64,000 nt of DNA from Chamaecrista fasciculata. Taxonomy: Eukaryota > Streptophyta > Magnoliopsida > Fabales > Fabaceae. Position 1 is the first letter of the stretch. Each line of letters opens with the position of its first letter. Below the pieces are notes generated by a model. It was not told the DNA's origin and searched no databases. It saw only the letters and a program-made list of their open reading frames with translations. The stretch lies in NCBI GenBank assembly GCA_003254925.1, contig QANZ01008051.1, positions 77,139 through 141,138 of the forward strand. Reading direction: 5' to 3'. This document shows positions 11,791 through 24,785 of this stretch, in pieces. Position numbers and translations under genes: made by a program.

Positions 11791-12891
11791 GAGAAAACTT
11801 ATTTTTTGGTCCCTCAATTGTTACTGAGTCAACGATTTAGTCCCTGAATTGTAGGAAAACATGAATCAGTCTCTCAATTTTACACTTTCATCTACATTTT
11901 GGTCCCTGAGCTGTTAATCGTCAGTTAGTGTGATAATGTGGCCGTTAAATGATGATGTGTCATTGTTAAATGTTGAGTTGGCTTCCAAATCATCTATCAT
12001 AGTCATATTTCATAGGTCAAAGTCCTATTTGGTCCCTCAAATTTGCTCAAAATTTCATTTTGGTCCTTGAAGTTTCCTTCTCAATTAGTTAACATCTTTT
12101 CTTCTTCTTCTTCACAGATCTTCTTTCTTCTTCGATTCCTTCGCCTAAAGCCATATAGTGATACAGTGGATATTCAAAGATCAAACCTAGCAGCAACATC
12201 ATCAACAACCACAAAACAAGATCTGTAGATTTCTCCGATTTTTCCCCGTTTCCCCAAACCCTAAAGCCCGCCAGAAATCCCGATAAAGTGGTGGAAAACC
12301 ATATCAAGGTCCAAAAACCTTCTTCTTCACCTGAGAGGAAAATTGGAGGAGAAAACGTGATCGATGATGTGTGTGGAGAGAGATTCGGAGTGGTTTTGGG
12401 AAGAAGTGTTTCAGTTTCTTCATCTTCGTCATTGTCGGCGACGGGGTTTCAGACGATCGTGAAGAGAGCATTCTCGATGAGAAGATCTTCGGCGGTTTCA
12501 GAGAGGTACTGTAGGATCCATGATCAGTATATGACTTTAGGCAAAGGGATCGAAGAAGAAAGAAGATCTGTGAAGAAGGAGAAAAGATGTTAACTAATTG
12601 AGAAGGAAACTTCAAGGACCAAAATGGAATTTTGAGAAAATTTGAGGAACCAAATAGGACTTTGACCTATGAAATATGACTAGGATAGATGATTTGGAAG
12701 CCAACTCAACATTTAACAGTGACACATCATCATTTAACGGCCACATCATCACACTAACTGACGGTTAACAACTCGGGGACCAAAACATAGACGAAAGTGT
12801 AAAATTGAGAGACTGATTCATGTTTTCCTACAATTCAGGGACTAAATCGTTGACTCAGTAACAATTGAGGGACCAAAAAGTAGATTTTCTC
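11791..12891. mobile_element. Large foldback element with captured gene piece
   Basis: An 1101 bp element with arms of roughly 380 bp. The left arm begins GAGAAAACTTATTTTTTGG and the right arm ends with the near complement AGATTTTCTC. Flanks TTTAAATTA (11782-11790) and TTTATATTA (12892-12900) match at 8 of 9 bases, so a 9-bp, Mutator-like duplication is likely. The loop and inner arms are GC-richer and hold a coding-like stretch. Inserted inside the hAT-type element. Confidence 0.75.
12288..12593 (+). pseudogene. Captured plant gene fragment in foldback loop
   Basis: An open frame of 101 codons reads like a plant protein: a serine-rich stretch, then FQTIVKRAFSMRRSS and AVSERYCRIHDQY. The latter resembles a small plant-specific family of unknown function that I recall only loosely, so I give no name. 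From about 12510 the sequence is part of the right inverted arm, and its complement occurs in the left arm (about 12110-12165), so the gene piece was taken up into the arm and duplicated in inverse orientation. It is unlikely to make a functional protein. Confidence 0.4.
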
Positions 12892-13291
12892 TTTATATTA
12901 ACTAAGATCAATTTATACATGAATAGAAGGTGATACTTTAAATAGATTAATGGATTGGCAAAAAAAATATGTTAATGGAAGGTGAAGTGTTAACACATGC
13001 AATGAGGCATATTAAGAGTCACTCATCTAATTTGAATTATATTATATTATTATTGACTAATATATATATATATATTAAAATTTTAAAAAATAATGGCAGG
13101 TTGGTAGGTTGGGTTGAGTTGAGCGGACTCAGGGTTTTAAAACTTACAACTCAACCCAAACTACTACGCGTTAGAAATTTTTAGACTAGATTAACCCGCT
13201 AGCCCAAACCAAAACAACTCAAACTGGCGGGTTGAGTTGGTTTTAACATGTTGACGGGTTGGCCCAAATCGCTGAACGTCCTAAAAATTAG

Positions 13292-15167
13292 AGTGAACAA
13301 TTTTGAGAAATAAGTGAAATTCTCCCGTTGTTGTACCAAAGCCTATTAATATTTCAAATGAAAATCTAACATGTTATAAAACAATATAAATAAATAACGA
13401 GATATATATGATATATGGTGAATTGGTGATCTTGTTCATGAAATGTAAACTACCATTCATAAATTATATTGAGTAAGTAATGTGAAAAGTGTTACAATAT
13501 TAGACAAATTTGTATTTCTAGCTAGTTGGTACACTTTCACGCATGGATTCTTTGTGCATATGTATGTGCGCATAAGCACATTCAACTTTCTAAGATCCTC
13601 TCATCACGATTTGGGGGATCTTAAGTTCCCCATTATCAATACTCCGTTTTTACTAATTCACAAGTTAGACTCTCAAATCTCGTCTACATTATATTTAAAA
13701 AATCTTGGGTCAAAATACATATTTGGTCTCATAATTTTTGTGTTTGTCTTCTAAACATTATTTTAATAAAAAAAATATATTTTAAGATGAAATAATGTAA
13801 AATAAAAATATATAAATATTAATTAAAATAAACATTGACAAATATATATATATATATAAATATAATTTAATATAACTATAATATATATGACAAAAAGAAA
13901 ATATAACTATAATATAAAAAACTAAAAAAATGAAATAGAAAAACTGAGTCAGCCGACTGACTCCAACCCATTTAACTTGCGGACTAAACGGGCTAGCCTA
14001 TTTAAGCCTACGTTTAAACGAGCCTATTTTTCACTCCCCAAGCCTGTCCATTTAACGTGCAGGGCAGGCCAACACACAAGCTAATATTGGAATTTAGAAT
14101 CGTTTATAAATTAGTTGCCCTGACCCATTTAAGTGACTAACTCGTAACGAGCCGGGCCGAGCAGGCCCATCTGACAGGGCTTGTAATAACCATAACTAAA
14201 AATCTTAAAACTCTTGAAATCTATCCCTTCCTACAATGTTTATGCTTATGCAACGACCGAGAAAATTCTATTAGTCGTGATTATTGTACATAACTAGTAA
14301 ATATATGAAATGACTATTCAAATCCTTAAAAATTTAACATCACACTTTAATATTTGAAAATTATGAAAAGAATAGTCTATTTTTTAACAACTAACTTGTA
14401 TAAAGATTAAAATATATTAGTTTCATGATTTACAAAAATAATGTAAACCAAACATATAATGATTAAATTGTTAATTCGAGACTAATTTATATATGTTTAC
14501 TTTAACACTAAGATATTTGAATTACACATGCCTAATAAGCACTATAAGCATATTGTACAAAAAAAAAAGCAGCAACAATTTCTTTTTCTTTTTGTATAGA
14601 AAAGGAAGAGAAATATGTGAAAATCCAAAGAATCAACCGTTGATCATACCACCTCCCTGTACATATACATGAAAATAATGTATTACATATTAAAACAGTA
14701 CAATAGAACAGTAAAGGACATCTGAACTCCAATATATTGCATATGGATATTAACAATCAGAGGGTGTCAGAATCATGAAGTTAACTCCCTGAGAATAAAA
14801 GTGGAATTGAAATCCAAAATTAAAGTGGGGGCAAAAAACTAATTTTCAATTCTTTCTCAATGTAAGAACTTGACCTCTACTCTTGAATATCAATTACATT
14901 AGCCTCTAAGAACACAATCCGAATCAGAACTAAACTCAAATTTCACAGGTGGGCGGCATCAGCACTAACCAAAACACAGCCACCACCTATGGATGGACCC
15001 TAAACTAGAAATTTATAAGGAGGGGATTTCCAAAAAAAGAAAACTAGAAGAAAAACTTGTTCTCTGAATAGAACTTATATATATGTTACAAATGCTATGG
15101 AAGGATTAAGCTACCTGCTAACTAAAGCTGAGGTGGGCCAGGCTGCATTGACCCATGAATACAACAC
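13292..15167. other. Intergenic and CNOT10 3' UTR region
   Basis: Bases 13930-14190 contain phrases such as GGGCTAGCCTATTTAAGCC and GAGCCGGGCCGAGCAGGCCC, which look like another decayed transposon end, but I find no matching terminus. From about 14870 to 15167 lies the probable 3' UTR of the minus-strand CNOT10 gene. Nothing else is recognised. Confidence 0.45.
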
Positions 15168-18100
15168 TCAAGAAGATTTGTTCAAAGTAATTTCACTAGG
15201 GAAGAACTTAATTCGGCCACAACGTTTTAATCTTCCGAGAGCTTCTTGTTGCTTCCCGAGCGAGAGATCCACATAAATTGCGGTAAGTGTGGCTTCTGGA
15301 CTGTTTGGTAATATGGATAGTGCCTGAGTGACTAATTGATGGGCCTGCTCAAACTCACCCTGCAATGCAGAAATTGCCGCAAAATTTGCATAAAGTGTTG
15401 CTTGTGCTTCCTCTGGCTTGAGGGAAACAGTACTTTGAGAGTCCTCAGGAGAAGAATTATTGGCTGTCAAAGATCCTCCTCCGTTTACCTCTTCATATTC
15501 AAAGGTCCTCTTTACGCGCCATTTCTCACAGTCCTCTTGGCTGAAAGGCAAGTCAACATTGTTTACCCCAGACAAATAGAAAGACAAATGCTCAGCAGCT
15601 TCCTTTGGTCTGTTAAGCAAGCAGAGAGCCTCTGCTGCATACACATGACCGAGATAAATGTAAATTCTCAAACATTCAGGAAGTTCCAACAGAGATCTTG
15701 CAACAGACAATGCCTTCACAGGGTTGTCTAATTCCAGCTCAACATATGCCAAATTAGCAAGGGTAGCTTGCTTAATCAATTGATTTTCTCTTCTACATAT
15801 GTCTTCATAATAGGATAGAGAGTTCTGTATGAATTCCTGACTATTTCCTCCCTTTTGCTCTTTTGTGTCGCCGTTTGAATTTACCTGACCTAAACCTAAA
15901 AATGCCTTGGAATCAATGCTGTGTAAGTTTTTATGATTTGAATTCTTTGAAGATGACAGTTCACTTGAATCATTTTCCTCCACAGAAGAATTAGAGGGCA
16001 AACCAGACTTCAAACAGTTAGTCCTATTAGAGTCCAGCAACAGTAGGGCATTTAAGAGACACTGCCTAGCAAAAGACATTGATAATTTCAGCCGCCCATC
16101 ATCCCTTTCCGACGAGTTCACAAGTCCATTTCTTGAAGCCTGATCTTCCAGGACAAGTCGCCTCCATTTTCCCTTCCCAACAACACAGACTCCAACCTCC
16201 GTTTCTGATGGGACCCAGCTCGATGTAATTAGACCTTTTTCCAAAGCCATCAGACAGCATTCTGAGAGTCGGAGCCACAAGAGAGGCCTCTTGTGGAAGA
16301 CCAAGCTGGCCTTCTGGAAACAGCGAGCAGCAAGTATTGGCTTCCCACAAGCCAAGTACTGCACACCACTATTATATATAATAAGGAGAGAGTTATCCTG
16401 TGAGAAAGTGGCTAGCTTTTGTGGTTGATCCTTCCGAAGAGATGAACAACTAGTTAATGCCTTTGAGAAGAACAATGATGACGTCTGGTATTTCCCAAGC
16501 TGATAATAAATGCAGCCCAGATTGTTGTTGAAAATGCTTGAAAATGCTGTATCAGTCTGATTGCCAGACGCCATCAATAGTTTTATTGCTTTACGGTGGT
16601 TACCACGAGCATATTCAAGCTGAGATTTCAAAAGAAGCGCCATGGATGAGTCTCTTCCACGCCCAATATTCATAGCCAACTTGATTTCACGTTTTGCAAG
16701 CTTCAAGTTCCTTGTTAGAAGCAGAAACCGAACCTTATAGAGTTGCAACTTAAGCTTCAACTCAATGGTCGACAACTGGTCAACCAAAGCTCTTGAAAGA
16801 TCATTTGAGGATAGGCTAGTTGGCCTAGCAAAATTTTGTCCACCCATATCCAATATCATGGCTTCGTAATCCAATGCCTCTTCCGATAAAGCTCTCGATA
16901 GATGATTTTCAGGAGCATTAACACTTGACCCTAAATCTGAACTGGATGCATCAGCAGCAGAAGCACTACTTGGGATAGACGAAGACTTCGTAATTAGGTT
17001 AGCAGATTGTTGCTGTGCAGAATTAACATTGTCACCTTGACTGACACTACTAACACCAAATGCTTTTTCCAGATAAGTCAATACATCCTAAACAAAGCAG
17101 ATTCTTGTATCAGAAGAAAGCACTTGTAAAATTATAAAGCTAGAAGAGGGAAAACATTAAAATATTTAAGCCATTGCCTCAACAAAATAAGGCAGCCTCT
17201 CTTTTTGTATAGCTTGGCATAGACAAAAAAATTAAAACAAACCATATTTTATATTATCCATCCAAAAGAAATAACAGCCCATTAATCAGCTAGGGCTGCT
17301 TAGGCTGCCCTAGCATAACATAAAATGACATATCATCTTTATAATTATAATGTATTCGTCACATACACATTGGAAAATTAATTTTACATCTTCAATCATC
17401 AAGAATTACTAAATTACACTTTATCTAATTGAGATGCACATAACAAAAAATACTTCCCAATAGCAACAAAGCAAAGGACATACGGTCTACTTAATGTAAC
17501 ACCATAGGGAAAATTCAGCTGGCTAGTCCAACAATGACAAAGGAAGAAAGATTTTTTAATCAAAATCAAGGTTATCAAGATCAAGAGTTTGCAAAGGATC
17601 AAGTGGGATGTAAAATAGATCAAATCGAAAAACTGGATCGAGAATTTTAAGATCCTAGCAAATTGAAAAATACAAATAAAATGTGTAATAATAATAATAA
17701 TAAAATTTTAATTTGTATTCACTTTCCAACAATGGTGTAATAATTGCAATAGTAAATAATATATACATAATACATGAATATAGATCTAGTCTTCAACCAA
17801 TCCAAAGCAGAAGAACCCATCATCAATTCATCGTTAGTCTAGAACCCATGCATATAATAGACTACCATACGAGGTTTTGTTCGGCATATGAGGAAAACAA
17901 CCAAAATGAAGTAGAGTTCAACATACAGAAGATGTCGAAGGTAATATTAATGAAGGCAGCAGCACTTGGTTGTTCGGTAGGTATGTTTAATGAAACAGAT
18001 TATTCAATTAAACATTTAGTAAGGTAGCAAATGATTAAGTAATAAGTAGTGCGGGTGCAACAGAGTTTCCTGGTGAGCATGTATGAAATATCATGTACAA

Positions 18101-21100
18101 TATGAATATGCCTATATACTTCAACAATAATATCTGATGAAAAAGGAAGGAAAAATTACGGTGCATATTAGAACTTTGGAGTAACAACTGCACTGGAAAC
18201 TTAGAATTTTGTAAATGTAAGCTTCAAGAGCTGCCTCCATATGTAGAGTAGAGATAGTCACACTCACAGTCATATACTCATATATATGATATGATGTTTC
18301 TGCCTTAAAAAAAGCGAGGCTTAAGGGAAGAAGACCACTTGGACAAAAAACAGTATTTATTTGAGTTATTTTAAGATCCTAGAAAATTGAAAAATACAAA
18401 TAAAATATATGTATAATAATAATAATAAAATTTTAATTTGTATTCACTTTCCAACAATGGTGTAATAATTGCAATAGTAAATAATATAAACATAATACAT
18501 GCATACAGATGTAATCTTCAACCAATCCAGAACAGAAGAACCCATCATGAATTCAGCGTTAGTCTAGAACCCAAGCATATAATACCATACGAGGTTCTGT
18601 TCGGCATATTAGGAAAACAACCAAAATGAAGTAGTGTTTCACTTTACAAGGATGAGATCAAAAGGGAAGCAGAACCAACAGTCCACAGATACAAAGCAAT
18701 TCATGAACAGAACTAGTAGTAGATGTCGAAGCAAAGATCAGAAGGTGAAATCAGAAGAGAGGAGGACGAAGAAATAGACGATTGGAAAACACCAACAGAA
18801 ACAGAAGTGAAGTTGGACAATGGTCGAACAAGAAAAGAGAGGAAAGTGAAGACAAAGATGAATACAAACTAAAACATAGCAGAACAGACCAGAATGAAGA
18901 TGCTCTATTTCCCAATTCAAAAGACCCAATTGAGACATTATAAAGGACACGTCAGAATACCCTGTTTCCCAAACCCCCAAATTTGGTGGGAAAAAAAAAA
19001 AGGCAGTTCCTGCTCAGATGTGACAGGATCTTAAGATTCTGCAAACCCAGGCCAAAAATACCAATCCTTATAACCATGATCAATTGATCAGAATAACAAC
19101 ATTAAGTAAATAACAATATTACAGCTATAGTTATCATGAGTCAACAAGATTTTCTTTCTGCAAGAGACTCAAAAAGATTAACATCAACCGGTTAGAGATA
19201 GATAATATATCTCTTTTGTATAACTACTTAATATGATCTATAAGTTACCAAACTAGACTATTTTGGTATTTTCCACTCAATAATCACTTGTTTGATGGAA
19301 AAGTAAAGGAGTTGAACACATTTATTTGCTTAAAAAATGCATGCTACAAATATTTTTGCTCAATTCATATACTCATAAAGTACTAAAATAAATAATCACA
19401 TCACACGTCAATTTTTTAGGAAAATAATAACACAAACATGAAATATTAAATGGCAGAGATGCATAGACAGAGTAACAAAATTTGCAATCCTAATAAAATA
19501 ACGAGTAACAGAGAGGTTTAATCAAAACAACTAATTACATTATCAAATACAAATAAACTTACAGCTGACTTTGCTGCATCATGGCAAGCAAGGCTAGCAT
19601 CCAGCAGCAGAAGACAAATATGTAGGGCCGTTGTCTGGTTGTTTGAAAGAGAACCACAAAAAAGGGGGGAAAAAGAGAGAATAAGAAAAAGATGAAGCAA
19701 CCCATTAACACCACTGAATAAAATTAAATCTATGTGGCCTATTAAATACCTCGTCAATGGGTTCAATATTTTGATAGAGGGGTTCCAAAACTGACAATGT
19801 CCTTGAATACTCGTGAAGATGGAACCAGATGATGGCCTAATGAGAATGAAATCATAAAATCAAATAAATTGAGATATTCTAACAGCAAATATATTATATA
19901 TGACTACCCAAACAATTGAGATAAATTAAATAAATATAAGTTGAAAAAAACAACATACAATATTTAGCATTGCCACAGAAGAATCAAATTGATCTGTATA
20001 CATCGTACTGGTGCTATTTGCAACTGAACACTGATGTGCCAAAGCATTACTTCCTTTGGATCCCAAAGCAACTTTATTTCCAACATTGTTAGCTGACTCT
20101 CCTTGTTCTCCCAAAGCCTGAGCAAGGTCATTGCTTTTCCTCTGAAACGAATTTCAATAAATGAACAGGAGTAAGTACAAATAATTCGAGATAATATCGT
20201 CAAACTGCAATCCAAATGACTCAAGTTAGCAAAAGTCAAGTTTTAATCAATGAATTCGAAATCACACTTCAGTCCAATTTCACCAAAAATCTACAAAAAA
20301 CTTCCTTAACTTCACCTAAGTATTCTCCATGTGGAAATCTTAATACTGCTTCCAAACTTAGAACTTTATCATTTACGTCCTGGTATATATTTACTTTTTT
20401 CCTACTATAATATTATCATAAATTACAACCAGAAGAAAGATTGTACAGTTCAATTGCCATCAATACTGCATTCAAACCAGCAGGAATTGGAATCTTATCT
20501 CTGCTCTAATTCAAAAGAAGGAAAAAAAAAATACCAGGTTCGAAGTTATGAAATCCGCCTGAAATCAATCTAGTTTCCAGACACAAGGAATCCATTGCTA
20601 TTTGCCACAATGTACAGAGGCTAAAAACCACAGATATTTTGAGTTTGGATGCACCTATATTACAACCTAAGGCTATGACTATCATCATCATTAAATCTTC
20701 ATAACATTTTAAATTTGGTAATGGCATCAATGCAAACTGAATTCAATATTTTAATATGCATAGATTAAAGAGAGAGGCTACATGAAAGTGGCAACCAACA
20801 AACAAAATCTGGGGGGGGGGGATTGATGATTTTCAATAAACCACAAGATAATAAAAAAAAAATAGCATACCTTGACACCATTAAGTACTTCAATAAACTT
20901 TTTGGGATCTGAACAACCATCTCGGAAGTATTCAGCAATTGCAGTATTATGAAGGACCTGAATTATGAGGATTTGAGTGTCAGAGTCAGACATTAGGATT
21001 CAGAAAATGATTGCTGAAGTCAACATCAAAGAATCATTCTGCATGAAGATGATGGAGACTTGGTGGGTTATGCTAACTCATGAACCCACCAAGTTCATTC

Positions 21101-22433
21101 TTCTCTCTTCCTCTTAAATCTTAATAGGCCTGAATATGGATGAGAAAGAGCTTCACCTTTCTAGAAAATTTAATGACATCTCAAAATCCAGGTGCAAAAC
21201 CATTCAAAAATTAAAATTATATGATATTTAAAATATTGTATAGGATGCATGATTAATAAAAGAGAACAGAAGCCAAATCCATGAATTCTAAAAACAGAGC
21301 AAAGAATGCGGTTAAAAATAATAATAACGCATTTGTTTCTGCTACACAGATCAGTTCTACAAGCATATTTTCTCAGCGAACCCTGAAATAATTTAAATTT
21401 ATTCATCAGATCACAAACCCAATCCATTGGCAGAGTGGTTGAAAGTGTGAAAAGGACTAGAAATGCAAAACCAAAACTTTTTTAGTTCCAAGAAAAGGAA
21501 ATCCCTCCCTTTTTAACGTACAGACGGACAAGCAACCAGCAAACATCCCATTTATAATTAAACAAGCATCAGGTCAACCTTAACTTACAATCTAATAAAA
21601 CAAAAATTCTCCAGCAAATCAAAATGATAAAGGCGTCCTCATCCGAAAAATAAGGTCAAAATTCTACTTGCAAAGCCAACCATGCTATCAGACTTTCTGC
21701 CGCAAATTCCGCGAGGTTATTGTTCTAGTAGAAGTTTAGAAAATTAGCCTGACATCCAATATTCCCACATTACATCAAACAAAGACGTTCTACAATGTAT
21801 CCATTAAAGCAACTTAATGCATCTTATCAATCCCATGCTCGCACTTTCTATAAACCAATTGACTTGAACCAGCAAACAGTTAAGGTCATAGCTACGGAGG
21901 CTTCACTTCAAGTGGCTAGAATCTATGATGCATAGGAGGCACTACACTGAGCTCTACCAGTTTACCAATTTAAACCGAACTGATTAACCACCGAATGCAA
22001 AAAAGAAAATTACTACTAAAACTACCACCAGCCCAACAAGTGTCGAGGCGGGAAGACAAATTCAGGCCATGTTGAAACTCTAAAGACTTAAACGAAGCAG
22101 CAGATTGCAAAAATGGGCATCAAGCATTAGCAGAAGCACAAGAAATAAAGAAAGCAAGAAAGACAAAGAAAAACGATTCTGCTGGATCAGTAATTCAGTA
22201 TCCATGCAAAGGGGAAAGAGGATTACCTTGGGATCATCCGATTTCTTGTGCAAGAGCTGGTTCAAGACCTCCACGCATTCGGCGAACTTGGCAGACTGAA
22301 AATGCAAGGCAGCGTCTTTGGCGAGAGCAACGGTGACGGAGAAAACAGCATCGTCAGCATCAGTAGCCGAAGAAGACCCATCGCGGTTGGTGGAAGCAGC
22401 GGCCGTCGAGGAGGATAAATCTCGGCCTTCCAT
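15168..22433 (-). CDS. CNOT10: CCR4-NOT complex subunit 10 (TPR protein)
   Basis: Six coding exons read by splice sites and frame: 22227-22433, 20871-20957, 19959-20141, 19750-19836, 19563-19634 and 15168-17087, giving 851 aa, the usual size for plant CNOT10. All five introns are GT-AG, and every exon length is a multiple of three. The start MEGRDLSSS is followed by an acidic low-complexity stretch and a helical repeat (ALHFQSAKFAECVEVLNQLL). TPR-like pairs are plain at about residues 398-425 (NNLGCIYYQLGKYQ), in the next repeat (NSGVQYLACGKPILAARCFQKA) and near the C terminus (YANFAAISALQGEFEQAHQLV). A serine-rich disordered linker lies at about 230-275. Known role: scaffold subunit of the cytoplasmic CCR4-NOT deadenylase, acting in mRNA decay. 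The last intron (17088-19562) is unusually long and holds a direct repeat. Confidence 0.93.
17651..18640. repeat. Direct repeat pair in CNOT10 intron 5
   Basis: About 265 bp at 17651-17915 recurs at about 18375-18640 in the same orientation, offset by about 724 bp, with roughly 90 percent identity by eye. Shared landmarks are GATCCTAG, a TAA-repeat tract, TTTCCAACAATGGTGTAA and CATACGAGGTT. The pair encloses about 460 bp of unrelated sequence. The ends lack TG...CA, so an LTR pair (small TRIM-type element) is possible but unproven; a segmental duplication is the simpler reading. Confidence 0.6.
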
Positions 22434-24595
22434 AGCTCAGATCGAGTAATCAGAATACAAATCGTATTGGGAGGTTTTGGGGAAGGAAGAAGAAAAGCCC
22501 TAAATTGAGTGAGTGAATGAAGGAGAAAGAGAGTGCAATAATGAATCCGAATTACATTCAAAATCGAAATGAGAAAGGAAGAAAGAGAAACCCTATAAAT
22601 CTATAACAGTTGACAAAATTTCTTGGTATGCTTGCTTTGCTTGCTGAAAGAGAGAGAACGAAAACCTATTCGCCTAATCAAAGGAAGTGAGGATAGAAAT
22701 TAGAAAGAGAACGACTCGAAGAACGAGAGAGAGAGAGGGAGTTTTCTGCTTTCTCTTTTGTTTTCGTGATAATTATTTTCACTTACCACTTAGCAGAATT
22801 TTGATTATTTTTTTGTTTTTGGCCTGAGCATTTAGCAGAAAATTAAATGAGCTTTATTGTTATTACTTATTAAATTCCAAGGAGGTGTTTTTTATTTTTA
22901 TTTTTTGTAATAGTTTCTTTTTTATATATAGGATTTTTGTAATAGTTGTTACCTTAATAGTATGTAGCTATTTTGTAATCAATGAAAAAAATACATTTGT
23001 GTGCGAGTAATTTGTAAATTCGTATGTAGGAGTATAATAGACTAGTTAGGCTTTAAATAAAAAAAGATAAAAGCTTACTCATAAATATTTTGTTGAAATA
23101 TGTAAATCACTAAATTGTAAACTATAATTATAACTGAGGATTGAGTTGTATGTATATTTTAGGGATTAATATATATGCTTACTCATAATATTATATGATT
23201 TTGAAATTTTTTAATTATTAATTAAAAAAATTATATATTATCACAAATAATGAGTTATAAATTATAATGAAATAGTAAAATAATAATTTCTCATATAGTG
23301 ATTATTTAAATATTTTTTTTTTTTTATTTCACTTATATACTTATATAATCTTGAATGGATCTCATCGCAAGTCCTAATGCTCGTTTGACTTGATTAGTCC
23401 AATTCAATATAAAAGTGAATATTTGTGAAAACAAAAGTTCAAAAATTTTGAGATTATTTCTTAAAAAAGCCTGAAAAATATGGGTCAGCTTGTACTTTTT
23501 CGAAACTCAATCCCTTTTATATAAAATATTTTTATTTTTATATATTAATCATATGTTATATTATCATGTAGTATGTAATGAATTCTAATGGATCAAAATA
23601 TTATATTTTAACGTTTTCTTTAAAATTTTAAAGTTTGTGATTATAATATGGATTTATCTAAGATGTGCCCTTATGGCACATTTTAAGGTTTCTTCTTATT
23701 GGTTAGTAGAGTATTTAATATCTTAGAATCTACGAAAATTCATTTAAAAGATAATTTTTAATGTTTGAAAACTGACTTAGTCAATCAAAAGAAACTTTAA
23801 CATGTGTCCTTAACCCTTATAATATTTATAAATTTTATGATATGACATGATCATAAGATAATGGGCCTTGAATAAAAAAAGATTATTTTTTATGAAAACA
23901 AGTTGAGTCTAGACTTGAACTTAAATTTTGAGGAGAGCGAATCTTTGTAGTGCATGCACTAATCTCCACTTCCAAATTTTGAGTGTACTTATCATGGGTG
24001 TTCAATTTAGTTGTGAACTTGTGATGTTATATCGGTTAATCAATTTTTATAAAAAAGAACATATATTATAACATTTTGTTGCATAAATTGAAAACTTCCA
24101 TCATCTTGATAAACAAAAACCAGGAATCAGAATCTGAAAAGCACAGATAAATGTTTAAATCTCAACAAATAATCATATGGATAGGTTAATAAGATTCTGA
24201 AATACCAACGCAAATGAAGCTGAAGTGTTTTTCAGTAGTAGGATCATATAATTACATGTTTTTACTCTCTCCTTTGTAGTGTGAGTTCTTTAATTTGGTC
24301 AAGAAGATGTCAGATTTTCTCTAATATTTCCTTTCTTGAAACCCTTCCTCATCTTTTTTATGATCATCTTGTCTTTTCTATTTTTTTTTAATATATTCTC
24401 CTCTAGTCTTTTGTGATGTTATGGCCGTGTAGAATGATAAATTGGAACTGCCAAAAGAGTGATGATGATCATAGAATAGGTCTGAAAAATGTATTTCAAA
24501 TTGTTTTGAGAATTCGGACAAAACAAAAGATTATTTTGAGAGGCTTTCTAATTTAGATGTCCCGAAGCATTAATAAAATCAACCACTGAAATTGC
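22434..24595. other. CNOT10 leader and AT-rich intergenic DNA
   Basis: About 22434-22745 is the likely CNOT10 5' leader and proximal promoter, rich in GA on this strand, with an AAGCCCTAAA telo-box-like motif near 22496. Beyond that the sequence is strongly AT-rich and I see no gene or clear element. Confidence 0.45.
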
Positions 24596-24785
24596 CAATA
24601 AAGTTAACTGGTTAATAAGAAATTGACTCATAATCCACAAGGTTGTGAGTTATATTCTTGTCGATGTGAGAACCGTGTTAGTAGATAATTTGTAAGTATT
24701 TTTATAAATACTCATAGAATCTAGAGGCAAGTTTTGACATTAGTGAGCTCTCGAGATTCAATTTGCTTAATTTTTTCAAAAAAAC
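24596..24785 (+). mobile_element. Possible SINE remnant
   Basis: AAAGTTAACTGGTTAATAAG resembles a pol III A box and GGTTGTGAGTTATATTC, about 35 bases on, a decayed B box; the stretch ends in a T-run followed by an A-run near 24770-24785. No target duplication confirmed. Confidence 0.28.

Larger units (their letters stand above)
11472..13283. mobile_element. hAT-type element, 1.8 kb, with nested insertion
   Basis: Starts TAGGGGTGTTCACC and ends GCTGAACGTCCTA, an imperfect terminal inverted repeat. It is flanked by an exact 8-bp duplication AAAATTAG (11464-11471 and 13284-13291), the length made by hAT transposases. Both ends are followed inward by GGGTTGAGTT-type phrases (11488-11600 and 13098-13265) typical of short non-autonomous hAT elements of plants. 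Most of its length is the foldback element nested at 11791-12891; without it the element is about 700 bp. No transposase is present. Confidence 0.75.

Noticed and set aside
15336-15731. 131-codon plus-strand frame antisense to CNOT10
   Set aside because: It overlaps a conserved coding exon entirely, shows no domain, and has no promoter-like context.
17713-18027. 104-codon frame in CNOT10 intron 5
   Set aside because: It is repeated with changes at 18438 as part of the direct repeat and has no protein similarity that I recognise.
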